Part shown: piece after piece, positions 8,391-16,483 of the stretch
Numbering within the stretch: the stretch's first letter is position 1
Layout: every line of letters starts with the position of its first letter
Translations under genes and position numbers: made by a program
The notes under the pieces: model-generated
The model's database searches: none
Told to the model about the DNA's origin: nothing
What the model saw: the letters and a program-made list of their open reading frames with translations, nothing else
NCBI RefSeq assembly: GCF_028807635.1
Contig: NZ_JARBAX010000002.1
Coordinates: 310,001 to 374,000 of the forward strand
Length of the DNA: 64,000 bases
Direction of reading: 5' to 3'
Source of the DNA: Streptomyces spiramyceticus
GTDB lineage: Bacteria; Actinomycetota; Actinomycetes; Streptomycetales; Streptomycetaceae

Positions 8391-10184
8391 ATGAGGCCGC
8401 GGCTGTTGGAGAACGTGCAGTACGTGGACTCCGAGGGGGCCGCGTATGTGCAGGGCGATCACGGCACTTGCACCATCGCGGGGGAGCACGCCTATGTGTG
8501 GTTGTCCCGGCTGGCCCCCCTGCTCACCGGTGAGCACACGCTGGAGGAGTTGACGTGCTCGCTGTCCTTGGAACGTCAAGCCCTGGTGAGGGGCCTGGTG
8601 ACAGCGCTGGCGAAACACCGCTTCGTGGTGGACGTGGGTGCGGAGCAACCGCACGGGCTGAGCCCGGTTGAGTTGGAGACATACGCGCCGGAGATCGCCT
8701 TCATCCGCTACGGCTTCGATTCGGCGGAGTGGCGTTTCGAGCGGGTGCGCGAAGCCCGGATTGTGCTGGTGGGGTCAGGACCGGTGCTGGCCTCGCTGCT
8801 GCGGGTGGGGTTGACCAGTGGGTGGCGCAGCGTTCGGTTGATCGATGCGGGCGGGGTACCCACCGATCTTGCCGCTTGCCTCGCGGCAGCCCGTCGCGAT
8901 GAAGGCCAGAAGGTTATCAGCGGCAGTCTTGGCGATCTGGACCAGGCGCAGATCTGGGACGAGACCGATGTGGTGTTGCAGGTTCACGACGGTGAGCGTG
9001 ACGACGTACTGCTTGATCTGGCTGCGCGGTGCGCCCGGCACCGTACAGCCTTGGGACAGGGGTGGGTGCGGCGCGACGAGGCTTGGCTGAGCCGGGTCAG
9101 CGCATGGAACGCGGTGTCGTACTGGCGGCGGCTGGCCGGGCTGGCCCACCAGGCGAGCGGGGCGGGGGAGTGGTTGAGCGGGGCGGTTCCCGAGGTGCTG
9201 GCCGCCCAGATGGCGCTGTCGTGCTTCGAGCATCTCACCGGCATGGCACCGGAGTTGAGGAGACCGGAGTTGGCGCGCGTGGATTTGCGCACCCTGGACA
9301 CCCGCAGCCATCTGGTCCAGTCCTGTCTGTGGGCTGCCGTTCCGGATGCCTCGCTGCCCGACGTCGCGGCGTGTGAGCCGGTCGCGGCCGAGGACCTGCT
9401 GGAGCGCGTGGCCGAGTACGTGGATGCGCGTACGGGTGTGCTGGGGCTGCTGGATGAGCAGGACCTGGTGCAGATGCCGTGGGCAGTGTGCCGGGCGATT
9501 GTGTCGGACCCACGCGGGGTCCTGCCTGCCGGGTCGCCGGCTGTGTCGGTGATCGGGTGGGGCAGTGACCGCAGCAGTGCCCGGCTGCGGACGGTTTTGG
9601 CGGCGCTTTCGGGCTACCAGGCGCTGGCCGCTGTCGGTGCGGCGTCCGCGCCCTATGTGGCGCCGGTCGGTGTGGCGGCCGGGCTGTCGTGGCCCCAGGC
9701 GGTCGCGGCGGGCCTGGCGCAGCAGTGCGAGGCGGTGTTGCGCCAGGTAAGCCTGGCGGAGTTTCCGACGGTTGCCCCGCTGGCCGACGCGCAGGTCGCG
9801 CACCTGGTCGCGCTGCTGGAAACCGCAGGTGAGCGGGTGCGGATCCACGACCTTTGCGGGGTGCTCGAGGTCCCCGCCTACGCCGTGGCCGGGGCGGCCC
9901 CTGCCTGTGCGTCGACTGCGCCGGCTGCGATGCGCTTCGCGTTGGAACGCGCCCTGCTGGCCTGGCAGTCCCGCACAGAACGACAGCCCGACTACGCCGA
10001 CGTTCCCGTGCGCTGGGTCGGCGATGACTGCCCGGACCCCCAGAGCGCCGAAGCCTTTGCCGACAGGATGACCGCGGCACTCACCCGGGCGGGCCGCACA
10101 CCGCGCGTGCGACCACTGGTATCTGACAGCGAGGTCGCCCGGCTGCTGCCCTTCACCGTTCACGTGGCGGTGGACGGTGGCTGA
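8391..10184 (+). CDS. TOMM F protein: leader-peptide-binding, ThiF-like cyclodehydratase partner
   Basis: This encodes 597 residues from ATG 8391; a GTG at 8358 nine bases after GGAGG would add 11 residues and is a real alternative. The N-terminus (MRPRLLENVQYVD, then VWLSRLAPLLTGEHTLEELT) matches the small winged-helix recognition element that binds precursor leaders. A Rossmann-type segment follows (ARIVLVGSGPVLASLLRVGL, about residue 122), as in 'ocin-ThiF-like' F proteins. The nucleotide loop is degenerate, as expected of a non-catalytic partner. It overlaps the YcaO gene by 8 bp and delivers the precursor to it. Confidence 0.8.
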   Translation: MRPRLLENVQYVDSEGAAYVQGDHGTCTIAGEHAYVWLSRLAPLLTGEHTLEELTCSLSLERQALVRGLVTALAKHRFVVDVGAEQPHGLSPVELETYAPEIAFIRYGFDSAEWRFERVREARIVLVGSGPVLASLLRVGLTSGWRSVRLIDAGGVPTDLAACLAAARRDEGQKVISGSLGDLDQAQIWDETDVVLQVHDGERDDVLLDLAARCARHRTALGQGWVRRDEAWLSRVSAWNAVSYWRRLAGLAHQASGAGEWLSGAVPEVLAAQMALSCFEHLTGMAPELRRPELARVDLRTLDTRSHLVQSCLWAAVPDASLPDVAACEPVAAEDLLERVAEYVDARTGVLGLLDEQDLVQMPWAVCRAIVSDPRGVLPAGSPAVSVIGWGSDRSSARLRTVLAALSGYQALAAVGAASAPYVAPVGVAAGLSWPQAVAAGLAQQCEAVLRQVSLAEFPTVAPLADAQVAHLVALLETAGERVRIHDLCGVLEVPAYAVAGAAPACASTAPAAMRFALERALLAWQSRTERQPDYADVPVRWVGDDCPDPQSAEAFADRMTAALTRAGRTPRVRPLVSDSEVARLLPFTVHVAVDGG

Positions 10185-12015
10185 AACACTGCTCGGCTCC
10201 GGCCCGCTCTACAGCGCCCTGCACGGGATGGACGTGCCCCCGGGCGTGCGGGTGGTGGCCACCGACACCGACGCCCCCGAGCTGTACACCCGTGTGCGTG
10301 CGCACGGCGGTTCCTGGCTGCCGGTGCGGGCAGAGCCCGGCTGGTTGCTCATCGGCCCCGTCGCACGAGCGGGCGAGCCCGGATGCCCGACCTGTATGTG
10401 CCGCCGTCGCGACGCCAACCTGCCCCACGCCAAGGCCCGGCGGGAACTGCGCGAGCGTCCCGCGCGAGACGGGGGCGCGTTGAGGCTGCTGCCGGTGGTG
10501 GGGGCCTTGGCCGCCGCGCTGGTGAGCCATGAACTGGAGTCGGGGTTCGCCTGCACCGCGGGCGCCCTGCTGCGTGTGTCGCTCACGACCGGTGCGATCA
10601 CCCGCCACCGGGTACTTGCCGACCCGATGTGCCCCGACTGCGGGCCGTCGCCACAAGCGCATCCCGTCCGGATGCGGATCGAGGCGGCACACAAGACGGA
10701 CCCGGGCCGGTTTCGCGTCCGGGACCTTCAGAAGAACCTGCACGAGCTCTATGTGGACGCCGAGACCGGGTTGTTCGGTTCAGTGGCGGTCGGAGCCGGG
10801 GGTGCGGTGCCGTGGGCTGCGGCCTGGCGTGGGCACCCCGCTGAGGGCGACGACAGCCGTCACGGCTACGGACGCGCCCGCGACGTGCGCTCGGCCCGCC
10901 TGACTGCGATCACCGAGGCGCTCGAACGCCACACCAGTACCATCCCGCGCGGCCAGGGCACGGTGCGGGCGGCCTACGCCGACATCGCCGAGAACGCCCT
11001 GGACCCGCGCACGCTGGGCCTGTATCCCGATGACCGCTATGACCAGCCCGCATTCCGCTTCCGCCGCTTCACTCCCCAACAGGAAGCGGACTGGGTCTGG
11101 GGCCACTCCTTCCGCACCAAGCAGCCCATCCTGGTGCCCTCCACCTATGCCTACTCCGGCACCGCGACCCAGAACGATCCGGGCTGGGCCTACGAGTGCT
11201 CCAACGGCGCCGCCGTGGGCGGATGCCTGACCGAGGCAGTCCTGTACGGCCTGCTGGAGGTGGCCGAACGCGACGCCTTCCTCCTTACCTGGTACGCCCG
11301 GCTGCCCGTGCCGAAGGTGGACCTCGACTCCGTTGCCGACCGGTGGATCCCGATGACCGCGGCACAGATCCTCCACCGCACCGGCTACGAGGTGATGGCC
11401 TTCGCGATGCCGATGGAGCAACGCGTACCGGCCTTCTGGGTCTTGGCGCTGAACCGCCAGGCCGGCCCGGGGCGCGCCCACGCCCTGTGCGGAGCCGGTG
11501 CCCACCTGGATGCGGAGCAGGCGCTGCGCGGGGCCTTGGTCGAGCTTCTGGCCGCTCTCGACAACCCGGTCGACCTGGAGGAGGCGGCGAGACTGCTCGA
11601 TGACGACGACCAGGTGCAGCAGATGGAACACCACGCCGCGCTCTACGCCCACCCTGACGCCTGGCCGCGGCTGGACTTCCTGCCCGTCGATGCGCCCGGA
11701 CGCCCGCTGGGCGAGCTCGTCGAGCCCTGGCCGCGCCACCAGGATCTTGCGGACGACCTGACCGAGCTGACCGGCCGCTACCTGGATACCGGCCTGGACG
11801 TGATCACCGTCGACACCACCGGTCCCGAACTGCGGGCGGGCGGCTTCGCCGGCGCCAAGGTCGTCGTGCCCGGCACCGCCTCGATGACATTCGGCCACCG
11901 CTACCGCCGCACCCACGACCTGCCACGCCTGCTGCGCGTGCCCCGCCTGCTCGGCCACCGCGATCGCGACCTGCACCTCGACGAACTCAACCCGCACCCG
12001 CACCCGTTCCCATGA
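10177..12015 (+). CDS. Fused C-YcaO azoline-forming cyclodehydratase
   Basis: This encodes 612 residues from GTG 10177. It should use ATP to convert Cys (and Ser/Thr) of the precursor to azolines. The N-terminal C-like part carries two zinc-type Cys pairs, CPTCMC (about residue 69) and CPDC (about residue 150). The YcaO domain begins near residue 225. Its ATP/Mg-binding pattern appears as SARLTAITEALERH and in NGAAVGGCLTEAVLYG followed by LLEVAERDAF. The C-terminus is PHPHPFP, a PxPxP-type tail characteristic of cyclodehydrating YcaO enzymes. It overlaps its F-protein partner and the dehydrogenase gene (ATGA), so all three should be translated together. Confidence 0.9.
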   Translation: MAETLLGSGPLYSALHGMDVPPGVRVVATDTDAPELYTRVRAHGGSWLPVRAEPGWLLIGPVARAGEPGCPTCMCRRRDANLPHAKARRELRERPARDGGALRLLPVVGALAAALVSHELESGFACTAGALLRVSLTTGAITRHRVLADPMCPDCGPSPQAHPVRMRIEAAHKTDPGRFRVRDLQKNLHELYVDAETGLFGSVAVGAGGAVPWAAAWRGHPAEGDDSRHGYGRARDVRSARLTAITEALERHTSTIPRGQGTVRAAYADIAENALDPRTLGLYPDDRYDQPAFRFRRFTPQQEADWVWGHSFRTKQPILVPSTYAYSGTATQNDPGWAYECSNGAAVGGCLTEAVLYGLLEVAERDAFLLTWYARLPVPKVDLDSVADRWIPMTAAQILHRTGYEVMAFAMPMEQRVPAFWVLALNRQAGPGRAHALCGAGAHLDAEQALRGALVELLAALDNPVDLEEAARLLDDDDQVQQMEHHAALYAHPDAWPRLDFLPVDAPGRPLGELVEPWPRHQDLADDLTELTGRYLDTGLDVITVDTTGPELRAGGFAGAKVVVPGTASMTFGHRYRRTHDLPRLLRVPRLLGHRDRDLHLDELNPHPHPFP

Positions 12016-13529
12016 GCGCGCCCCCGCCCGCACCCGGCCCCAAGGACACCTGCCCCATGCCTACCTCGGACGGTCAGGCCACCCGCCGCTACCTCGCTGC
12101 CGTCCGTGACCCGCTGGCAGCCCTGGTCGACGCCAGTTCGGCGCCTCCTCGCTACAAGCACTACCCCGACACCACGCGCACTCGACTGACCCACAGCGGC
12201 CGGCACGCATGGAAAGGCGAGCTGCTCTACCACCTGCTCGGCCTGACCCGCCTGAACTGGCAGCACCGCAACGACACAGAGCCCACGGCCGGGCCCGGCC
12301 CCGCGATCGTCCGGGTTGCCCGCCCGGTCCCCTCGGGCGGCGCGCTGTACCCGATCGAGGCGTACCTGGCCGATGACACGGCCCTGCACCACTACGACAC
12401 CGTCCACCACGCCCTGGAGACGCTCCGCGACGGCGACCACCGCAAGCTACTGATGCCCGCAGCCGACGCGGAAGCAGTGCTGGTGCTGACAACCGTCTTC
12501 TGGCGCAGCGGCTTCAAATACCGCGACTTCGCCTACCGGCTGCAATGCCAGGAAGTCGGCGCGCTGTGCGCCCAAGCTTTGCTCCTGGCCCAGACGCTGG
12601 ACATGAGCGCCTCGGTCCACCCGGACTTCGACGGTGAGCACACCGACACCCTGCTGGGCCTGGACCATGAAGCCGAAAGCACACTCGCCGTCCTCACGTT
12701 CCATACCGGCACCCGCACCACCCCCGGCGCGCCACCGGACCTGGATCGGTCTGCGGCACGCCCGGCCCAAGCGCCCACACCGGTCACCCAGTTGCTGCCC
12801 CACCTTGCCGCGCTACACGCCGCCGCCAGGAGACCACGGCCGCTCCCCACCACCCAACCGCCCCTCCAGGAGAAACCGCCGGCGTCCGCCGGACGCGTGC
12901 TCCGTCTGCCCCGCGGCAACCCCCTGGACCTCAGCCAGGGCATCGCCCGCCGAGCCTCCCCACCCCACGGCTACCAGGCGCACCCCATCACGGTGCAGGA
13001 CCTGGCCCACATCCTTGCCGCCGCCCTCCCCGACGGCCCTGCTACGACGGGCATGTACATCCTCGCCCGCAACATCACCGGGCTCACCCCCGGCTTCTAC
13101 CACTACGACCCCGACCAGCACCTACTCTCCGGCACCGGCACCGGCACCGGCCAATACGACCTGGACACCGGCCCACTGACGGCCCCCACCGTCCATGCTC
13201 TGCGCCACGCCGCATCCGCCCTCATCCCCATCGGCGACCCGCTCCTGCAAGCGAGGACGTACGGCGATACGGGATACCGCCTTCAACAGGCCGAGACCGG
13301 AATGCGCATCCACCGAGCCTCCCTGGCCGCCGCCGCCCTCAACCTGGCCGCGCGCATCCACTCCGACGCCACCAACGCGGCCACCGACGCGGCCCTCGGC
13401 CTGGCAGACACACCGTGGCGGTCGCTGAGCTTCCTGCTCATCGGCCACCCCCACCCAAGCGGGTCGGCGCTCACGTGCCGACCGGAGCGGAAGGGGCACC
13501 GCCCCGACCGTGCATCACCGAACCGATGA
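12012..13529 (+). CDS. SagB-type azoline dehydrogenase, double nitroreductase domain
   Basis: This encodes 505 residues from ATG 12012 (ATGA overlap); an internal ATG at 12057 behind AAGGACA is possible. It should use FMN to oxidise azolines to aromatic thiazoles or oxazoles. The first half has VPSGGALYPIEAYL, the flavin-binding signature, and FKYRDFAYRLQCQEVGALC with the Lys-Tyr pair known to be catalytic in McbC/SagB enzymes. A second nitroreductase-like half follows from about residue 300 (ITVQDLAHILAAAL; ITGLTPGFYHYD). A Pro-rich linker joins the halves. The gene ends 13 bp before the precursor gene. Confidence 0.9.
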   Translation: MSAPPPAPGPKDTCPMPTSDGQATRRYLAAVRDPLAALVDASSAPPRYKHYPDTTRTRLTHSGRHAWKGELLYHLLGLTRLNWQHRNDTEPTAGPGPAIVRVARPVPSGGALYPIEAYLADDTALHHYDTVHHALETLRDGDHRKLLMPAADAEAVLVLTTVFWRSGFKYRDFAYRLQCQEVGALCAQALLLAQTLDMSASVHPDFDGEHTDTLLGLDHEAESTLAVLTFHTGTRTTPGAPPDLDRSAARPAQAPTPVTQLLPHLAALHAAARRPRPLPTTQPPLQEKPPASAGRVLRLPRGNPLDLSQGIARRASPPHGYQAHPITVQDLAHILAAALPDGPATTGMYILARNITGLTPGFYHYDPDQHLLSGTGTGTGQYDLDTGPLTAPTVHALRHAASALIPIGDPLLQARTYGDTGYRLQQAETGMRIHRASLAAAALNLAARIHSDATNAATDAALGLADTPWRSLSFLLIGHPHPSGSALTCRPERKGHRPDRASPNR

Positions 13530-13542
13530 AGGAGACACCGCA

Positions 13543-13686
13543 ATGGACAAGCTCATCAACGAACTCGACTCCCTGCCCGTCGGCGAGATCAAGGTCGTTC
13601 CGGCCGGTACCCCCAGCAAGACCGGGACCGCCCGCCCCCGCATCTGCGCCTGCCAGTGCCAGAGCAGTGCCACGCTGAAGCACTGA
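13543..13686 (+). CDS. Azole-peptide (LAP-type RiPP) precursor
   Basis: This encodes a 47-residue peptide from ATG 13543, preceded by AAGGAG. The leader (about residues 1-33) is acidic and amphipathic at the start, with MDKLINELDSLPVGEIKVV followed by PAG. The C-terminal core reads ICACQCQSSATLKH: three Cys alternate with one other residue (35, 37, 39), then Ser 41, Ser 42 and Thr 44. This Cys/Ser/Thr-rich end directly after cyclodehydratase and dehydrogenase genes is diagnostic of a thiazole/oxazole-modified precursor. No Ser/Thr dehydratase is encoded, so a thiopeptide is unlikely. The cleavage site is unknown; the Arg-Pro-Arg before Ile 34 is a plausible region. Confidence 0.88.
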   Translation: MDKLINELDSLPVGEIKVVPAGTPSKTGTARPRICACQCQSSATLKH

Positions 13687-13701
13687 TCGCGGTCGCAACC
13701 A

Positions 13702-13731
13702 GGCAGGCCCGGGACGCGTCCCGGGCCTGCC
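13702..13731 (+). terminator. Attenuator hairpin after the precursor gene
   Basis: GGCAGGCCCGGGAC-GC-GTCCCGGGCCTGCC is a perfect 14-pair stem 15 bp after the precursor stop and 30 bp before the flavoprotein start. It lacks a T tract. It probably gives partial termination, raising precursor mRNA over the downstream gene. Confidence 0.75.
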
Positions 13732-13761
13732 CCACGACACCGCTCCCCGATGGAGACCGAG

Positions 13762-14919
13762 ATGTACGACGTCATCGTCGTAGGCGCACGCTGCGCCGGG
13801 GCGGCCACCGCTCAACTGCTGGCCCGCGCCGGCCGCACGGTCCTCCTCCTGGACCGCGCCCAATTCCCCAGCGACACCTTGTCCACCCACTACATCCACC
13901 AGCCCGGGCTCGCCCGACTGGACCGGTGGGGCCTGCTGGGCGAGGTACTCGCCACGGGCGCACCCCTGCTGACCCGCTTCTCCTTCCATGCCCCCGGCGC
14001 CCGCCTCACCGGGCCGGCGCCCGCCCTCGGGTCGATCACCGGAGGCTGCGCCCCCCGCCGCTACGCCCTGGACCACCTCCTGGTGCAGGCCGCCATCCGC
14101 GGCGGAGCGGAGTTCCGTCCCAGGACTAACGTCGTGGACCTGGAGTGGGAGAACGGCAGGGTCACCGGTGTCCGCCACGCAACCCTGCAAGGCCCCGCCA
14201 TCCTGGAGCGCGCCCATCTGGTCATCGGCGCCGACGGCCGCAACTCCACCGTGGCCCGACTGGTCCGCGCACCGTACCTGCGCCAGGACCCCCGGCTCTC
14301 CCGCACTTATTACTCCTACTGGAGCGGAATGCCCGACCAGGGCCTGCGGACATACGGCCAGCAAGGCACGGGAACCGCCTGCGTTCCCACCCAGGACGGA
14401 GCCACCCTCATCGCGGTGGCGTCCTCCCGCACGCTGCCCGCCACCGTCGACGGCGACCGGCACCGGGCCTACGAGCAGATGCTGCGGCAATCATCCCCAG
14501 AGCTGGACGAACAGCTCGCGAGCGCCAGGCAGGAAGACCGCCTCTACTGCTGCGCGGACCAGCCCAACTTCTTCCGCCAACCCCACGGGCCGGGTTGGGC
14601 CCTGGTCGGTGACGCCGCACACACCAAGGACTCGATCAACGCTCGGGGCATCACCGATGCCTTTATCCAGAGCGAAATACTCGTCGAACAGCTAGACGGC
14701 CCGATTGAGCACACCGATCAAGTGGAGGGCGCCCTAGCGAAGTATGCCCTCCACCTGCGCGAAGAGTTCACCCAAGCCTACGAACAAGCCCTGCTCACCG
14801 CGCGCCTGGACATCGACCGGCATCGCTCCCACATGATCGAAAACCAGCACGATCCCGCCTTCATCGATCGTTGGTTCCGCTCCTTCGCCGGCATCCGCGG
14901 ACCGACCAGCGTCAACTGA
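13762..14919 (+). CDS. FAD-dependent oxidoreductase (PHBH/geranylgeranyl-reductase-like)
   Basis: This encodes 385 residues from ATG 13762, six bases after GGAG; ATG 13750 is less well placed. The FAD-binding GARCAGAATAQLLARAG (residues 8-24, a GxRxAG variant of GxGxxG) and the later LVIGADGRNSTVARLV and GPGWALVGDAAHTKD motifs place it in the group-A flavoprotein family that includes aromatic hydroxylases, halogenases and geranylgeranyl reductases. No tryptophan-halogenase WxWxIP motif is seen. It lies 63 bp behind the precursor gene past a hairpin, so it probably tailors the azole peptide; acting on the nearby prenyl product is an alternative. Confidence 0.8.
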   Translation: MYDVIVVGARCAGAATAQLLARAGRTVLLLDRAQFPSDTLSTHYIHQPGLARLDRWGLLGEVLATGAPLLTRFSFHAPGARLTGPAPALGSITGGCAPRRYALDHLLVQAAIRGGAEFRPRTNVVDLEWENGRVTGVRHATLQGPAILERAHLVIGADGRNSTVARLVRAPYLRQDPRLSRTYYSYWSGMPDQGLRTYGQQGTGTACVPTQDGATLIAVASSRTLPATVDGDRHRAYEQMLRQSSPELDEQLASARQEDRLYCCADQPNFFRQPHGPGWALVGDAAHTKDSINARGITDAFIQSEILVEQLDGPIEHTDQVEGALAKYALHLREEFTQAYEQALLTARLDIDRHRSHMIENQHDPAFIDRWFRSFAGIRGPTSVN

Positions 14920-15236
14920 CGCCGTCTTCGCGGGCAAGGCAGACCGCGTACTTTGGCACCCGGCGTGCACCGGGCGACAGGCCGAGGCGGACACACGCCA
15001 ATCATCCTTGGGAACTGGTCACCGCCCCGCGTCAGTTCCCTTCTGTCCTGTGCCATCGAAGGTTGATCTCGTGCCATCGAAGTTTGAGTGAACTGGGTCA
15101 CCCGGCTTGAATCCCCTGAACCCTGTTCGCTACCCCTGCTTCTTGAATGGCTTCAGTGCTCCCGGTGCGCCGCTTGCTGCCGCGTAGGAGGGGAAAGCAT
15201 GAAGAGACGGCGCTTTAGTGACGATGAGGCGGGCAC
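14920..15236. other. Intergenic DNA with IS-end debris
   Basis: This separates the flavoprotein gene from the GGPP synthase gene. It holds the repeat at 15050-15103. A GGAGGGGAAAGC site precedes ATG 15199, which opens a 68-codon frame (MKRRRFSDDEAGTW) overlapping the GGPP synthase start in another frame; this may be a leader or chance. Confidence 0.45.
15050..15103. repeat. IS-end repeat, copy A (tandem TGCCATCGAAGTTTG motif)
   Basis: Two near-tandem copies of TGCCATCGAAGKTTG (15053 and 15073) are followed by a GTG..CTGG.TCAC stretch. The same arrangement recurs as copy B at 19337-19607, same orientation. Multiple short repeats at one end are typical of IS21/Tn7/Tn552-like termini; this copy appears to be a stranded end. 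Confidence 0.6.
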
Positions 15237-16331
15237 GTGGCAGAGCACACTGTTCCTTCCTCCCTGGACGCCCTTGATCTGGTCGGGCTACGGGCCAGGG
15301 TTGACGCGGAGCTGGCGGCGTTCCTCAATGCTCGTACGAGCGAAGCCTGTTCATGGAATCCGGGCTGCGGTGAACTGCTCGCGCAGGTGTGTGCCTTTGT
15401 CGTGAACGGTGGCAAACGGCTACGTCCTCTGCTGAGCGTCCTGGGTTGGCAGGCCGCGGCGCCAGGCTGCCGGGTGCCCGCTGCGGTGCTGCGGGTGGCC
15501 GCCTCGCTGGAGCTGTTCCACGCCTTCGCGCTCATCCACGACGATGTAATGGACGACAGCGACCTGCGCCTCGGCCACCCCACAGTGCACCGCGCCATGG
15601 CCAAGCGGCATGAGAGGCCCGGGGACAGCCGCGCAGACAGGATTGGGGTGGGAGCGGCGATCCTGGCCGGCGATCTGGCGCTGGCCTGGTCGGACGAACT
15701 GCTGCACACAGCTGGCCTTCACTCCGGCCAGCTGGCTGCCGTGTTACCACTCGTCGACATGATGCGAAAGGAGATCGTCTATGGCCAGTATCTTGACCTC
15801 ACCAGTACCCTGCGGGGCACCGGCGACGTCGATACTGCGCTTGCCGTCGCCCGGTACAAGACGGCGAAGTACACCTTCGAGCGGCCACTTCACCTGGGTG
15901 CTGCCCTCGCGGACGCGCCCAAGGACCTCCGTGCGGCACTGAGTGCGTACGCGTTGCCCGCCGGCGAAGCCTTCCAACTGCGCGATGACCTGCTCGGCGT
16001 CTTCGGCGACCCCGCCGAAACGGGCAAGCCGGTACTCGATGACCTGCGGCAGGGCAAGCCGACCGTGCTCGTGGCCGTGGCCTACGAACGTGCCACCCCT
16101 CGCCAAAGGGGGATCCTCGACCGCTTGGTCGGCAGCGCGGACCTGGACGAGAACAACGCCCCTCAGGTACGGCGCATCCTGGTCGACGTAGGTGCGGTCG
16201 ACACCGTGAAGTCCATGATCCGCGCGCGGTACCGGCAGGCCATCGCCGCTTTGGGGGCCGCAGACCTCGCACCGCCGCTGCACGCGGCCCTTTCCACGCT
16301 GGCCGGAACAGCCCTGGAGCGGAGCGTATGA
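15237..16331 (+). CDS. Geranylgeranyl diphosphate synthase-type polyprenyl synthase
   Basis: This encodes 364 residues from GTG 15237. It condenses IPP with allylic diphosphates; the length and actinobacterial pattern suggest GGPP as product. The IPP-binding region NGGKRLRPLL, the first Asp-rich motif LIHDDVMDDSDLRLGHPTVH (about residue 100) and the second, FQLRDDLLGVFGDP, followed by DDLRQGKPTVL, are all intact, so it should be active. Leu 170 is encoded by TTA (15744-15746), the codon read by the bldA tRNA, implying developmental control. It sits 153 bp ahead of a diverged homologue. Chain length cannot be fixed by eye. Confidence 0.88.
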   Translation: MAEHTVPSSLDALDLVGLRARVDAELAAFLNARTSEACSWNPGCGELLAQVCAFVVNGGKRLRPLLSVLGWQAAAPGCRVPAAVLRVAASLELFHAFALIHDDVMDDSDLRLGHPTVHRAMAKRHERPGDSRADRIGVGAAILAGDLALAWSDELLHTAGLHSGQLAAVLPLVDMMRKEIVYGQYLDLTSTLRGTGDVDTALAVARYKTAKYTFERPLHLGAALADAPKDLRAALSAYALPAGEAFQLRDDLLGVFGDPAETGKPVLDDLRQGKPTVLVAVAYERATPRQRGILDRLVGSADLDENNAPQVRRILVDVGAVDTVKSMIRARYRQAIAALGAADLAPPLHAALSTLAGTALERSV

Positions 16332-16483
16332 GGACCCCATCCGAGCGCCGTGGGCAGGCCGCCATGGCGACCCAGCTGCGCCGAGTCTCCAACTGATGTG
16401 ATCGAGAACCCCGCACCTCCACCCCCCCTTTGCCATCACTGCATGAGATTGACAGCAGTATTTCAGCAGAAAGGATCTTGGCA

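Noticed and set aside
13543..13686. Thiopeptide interpretation of the peptide cluster
   Set aside because: No LanB-type dehydratase or pyridine-forming enzyme is encoded, and the core has too few Ser before the Cys to form the central ring.
15199..15405. 68-codon frame with a good ribosome site overlapping the GGPP synthase start
   Set aside because: Beyond the first few residues the translation is the out-of-frame shadow of the synthase. A short leader role is possible but not supported enough to list as a gene.
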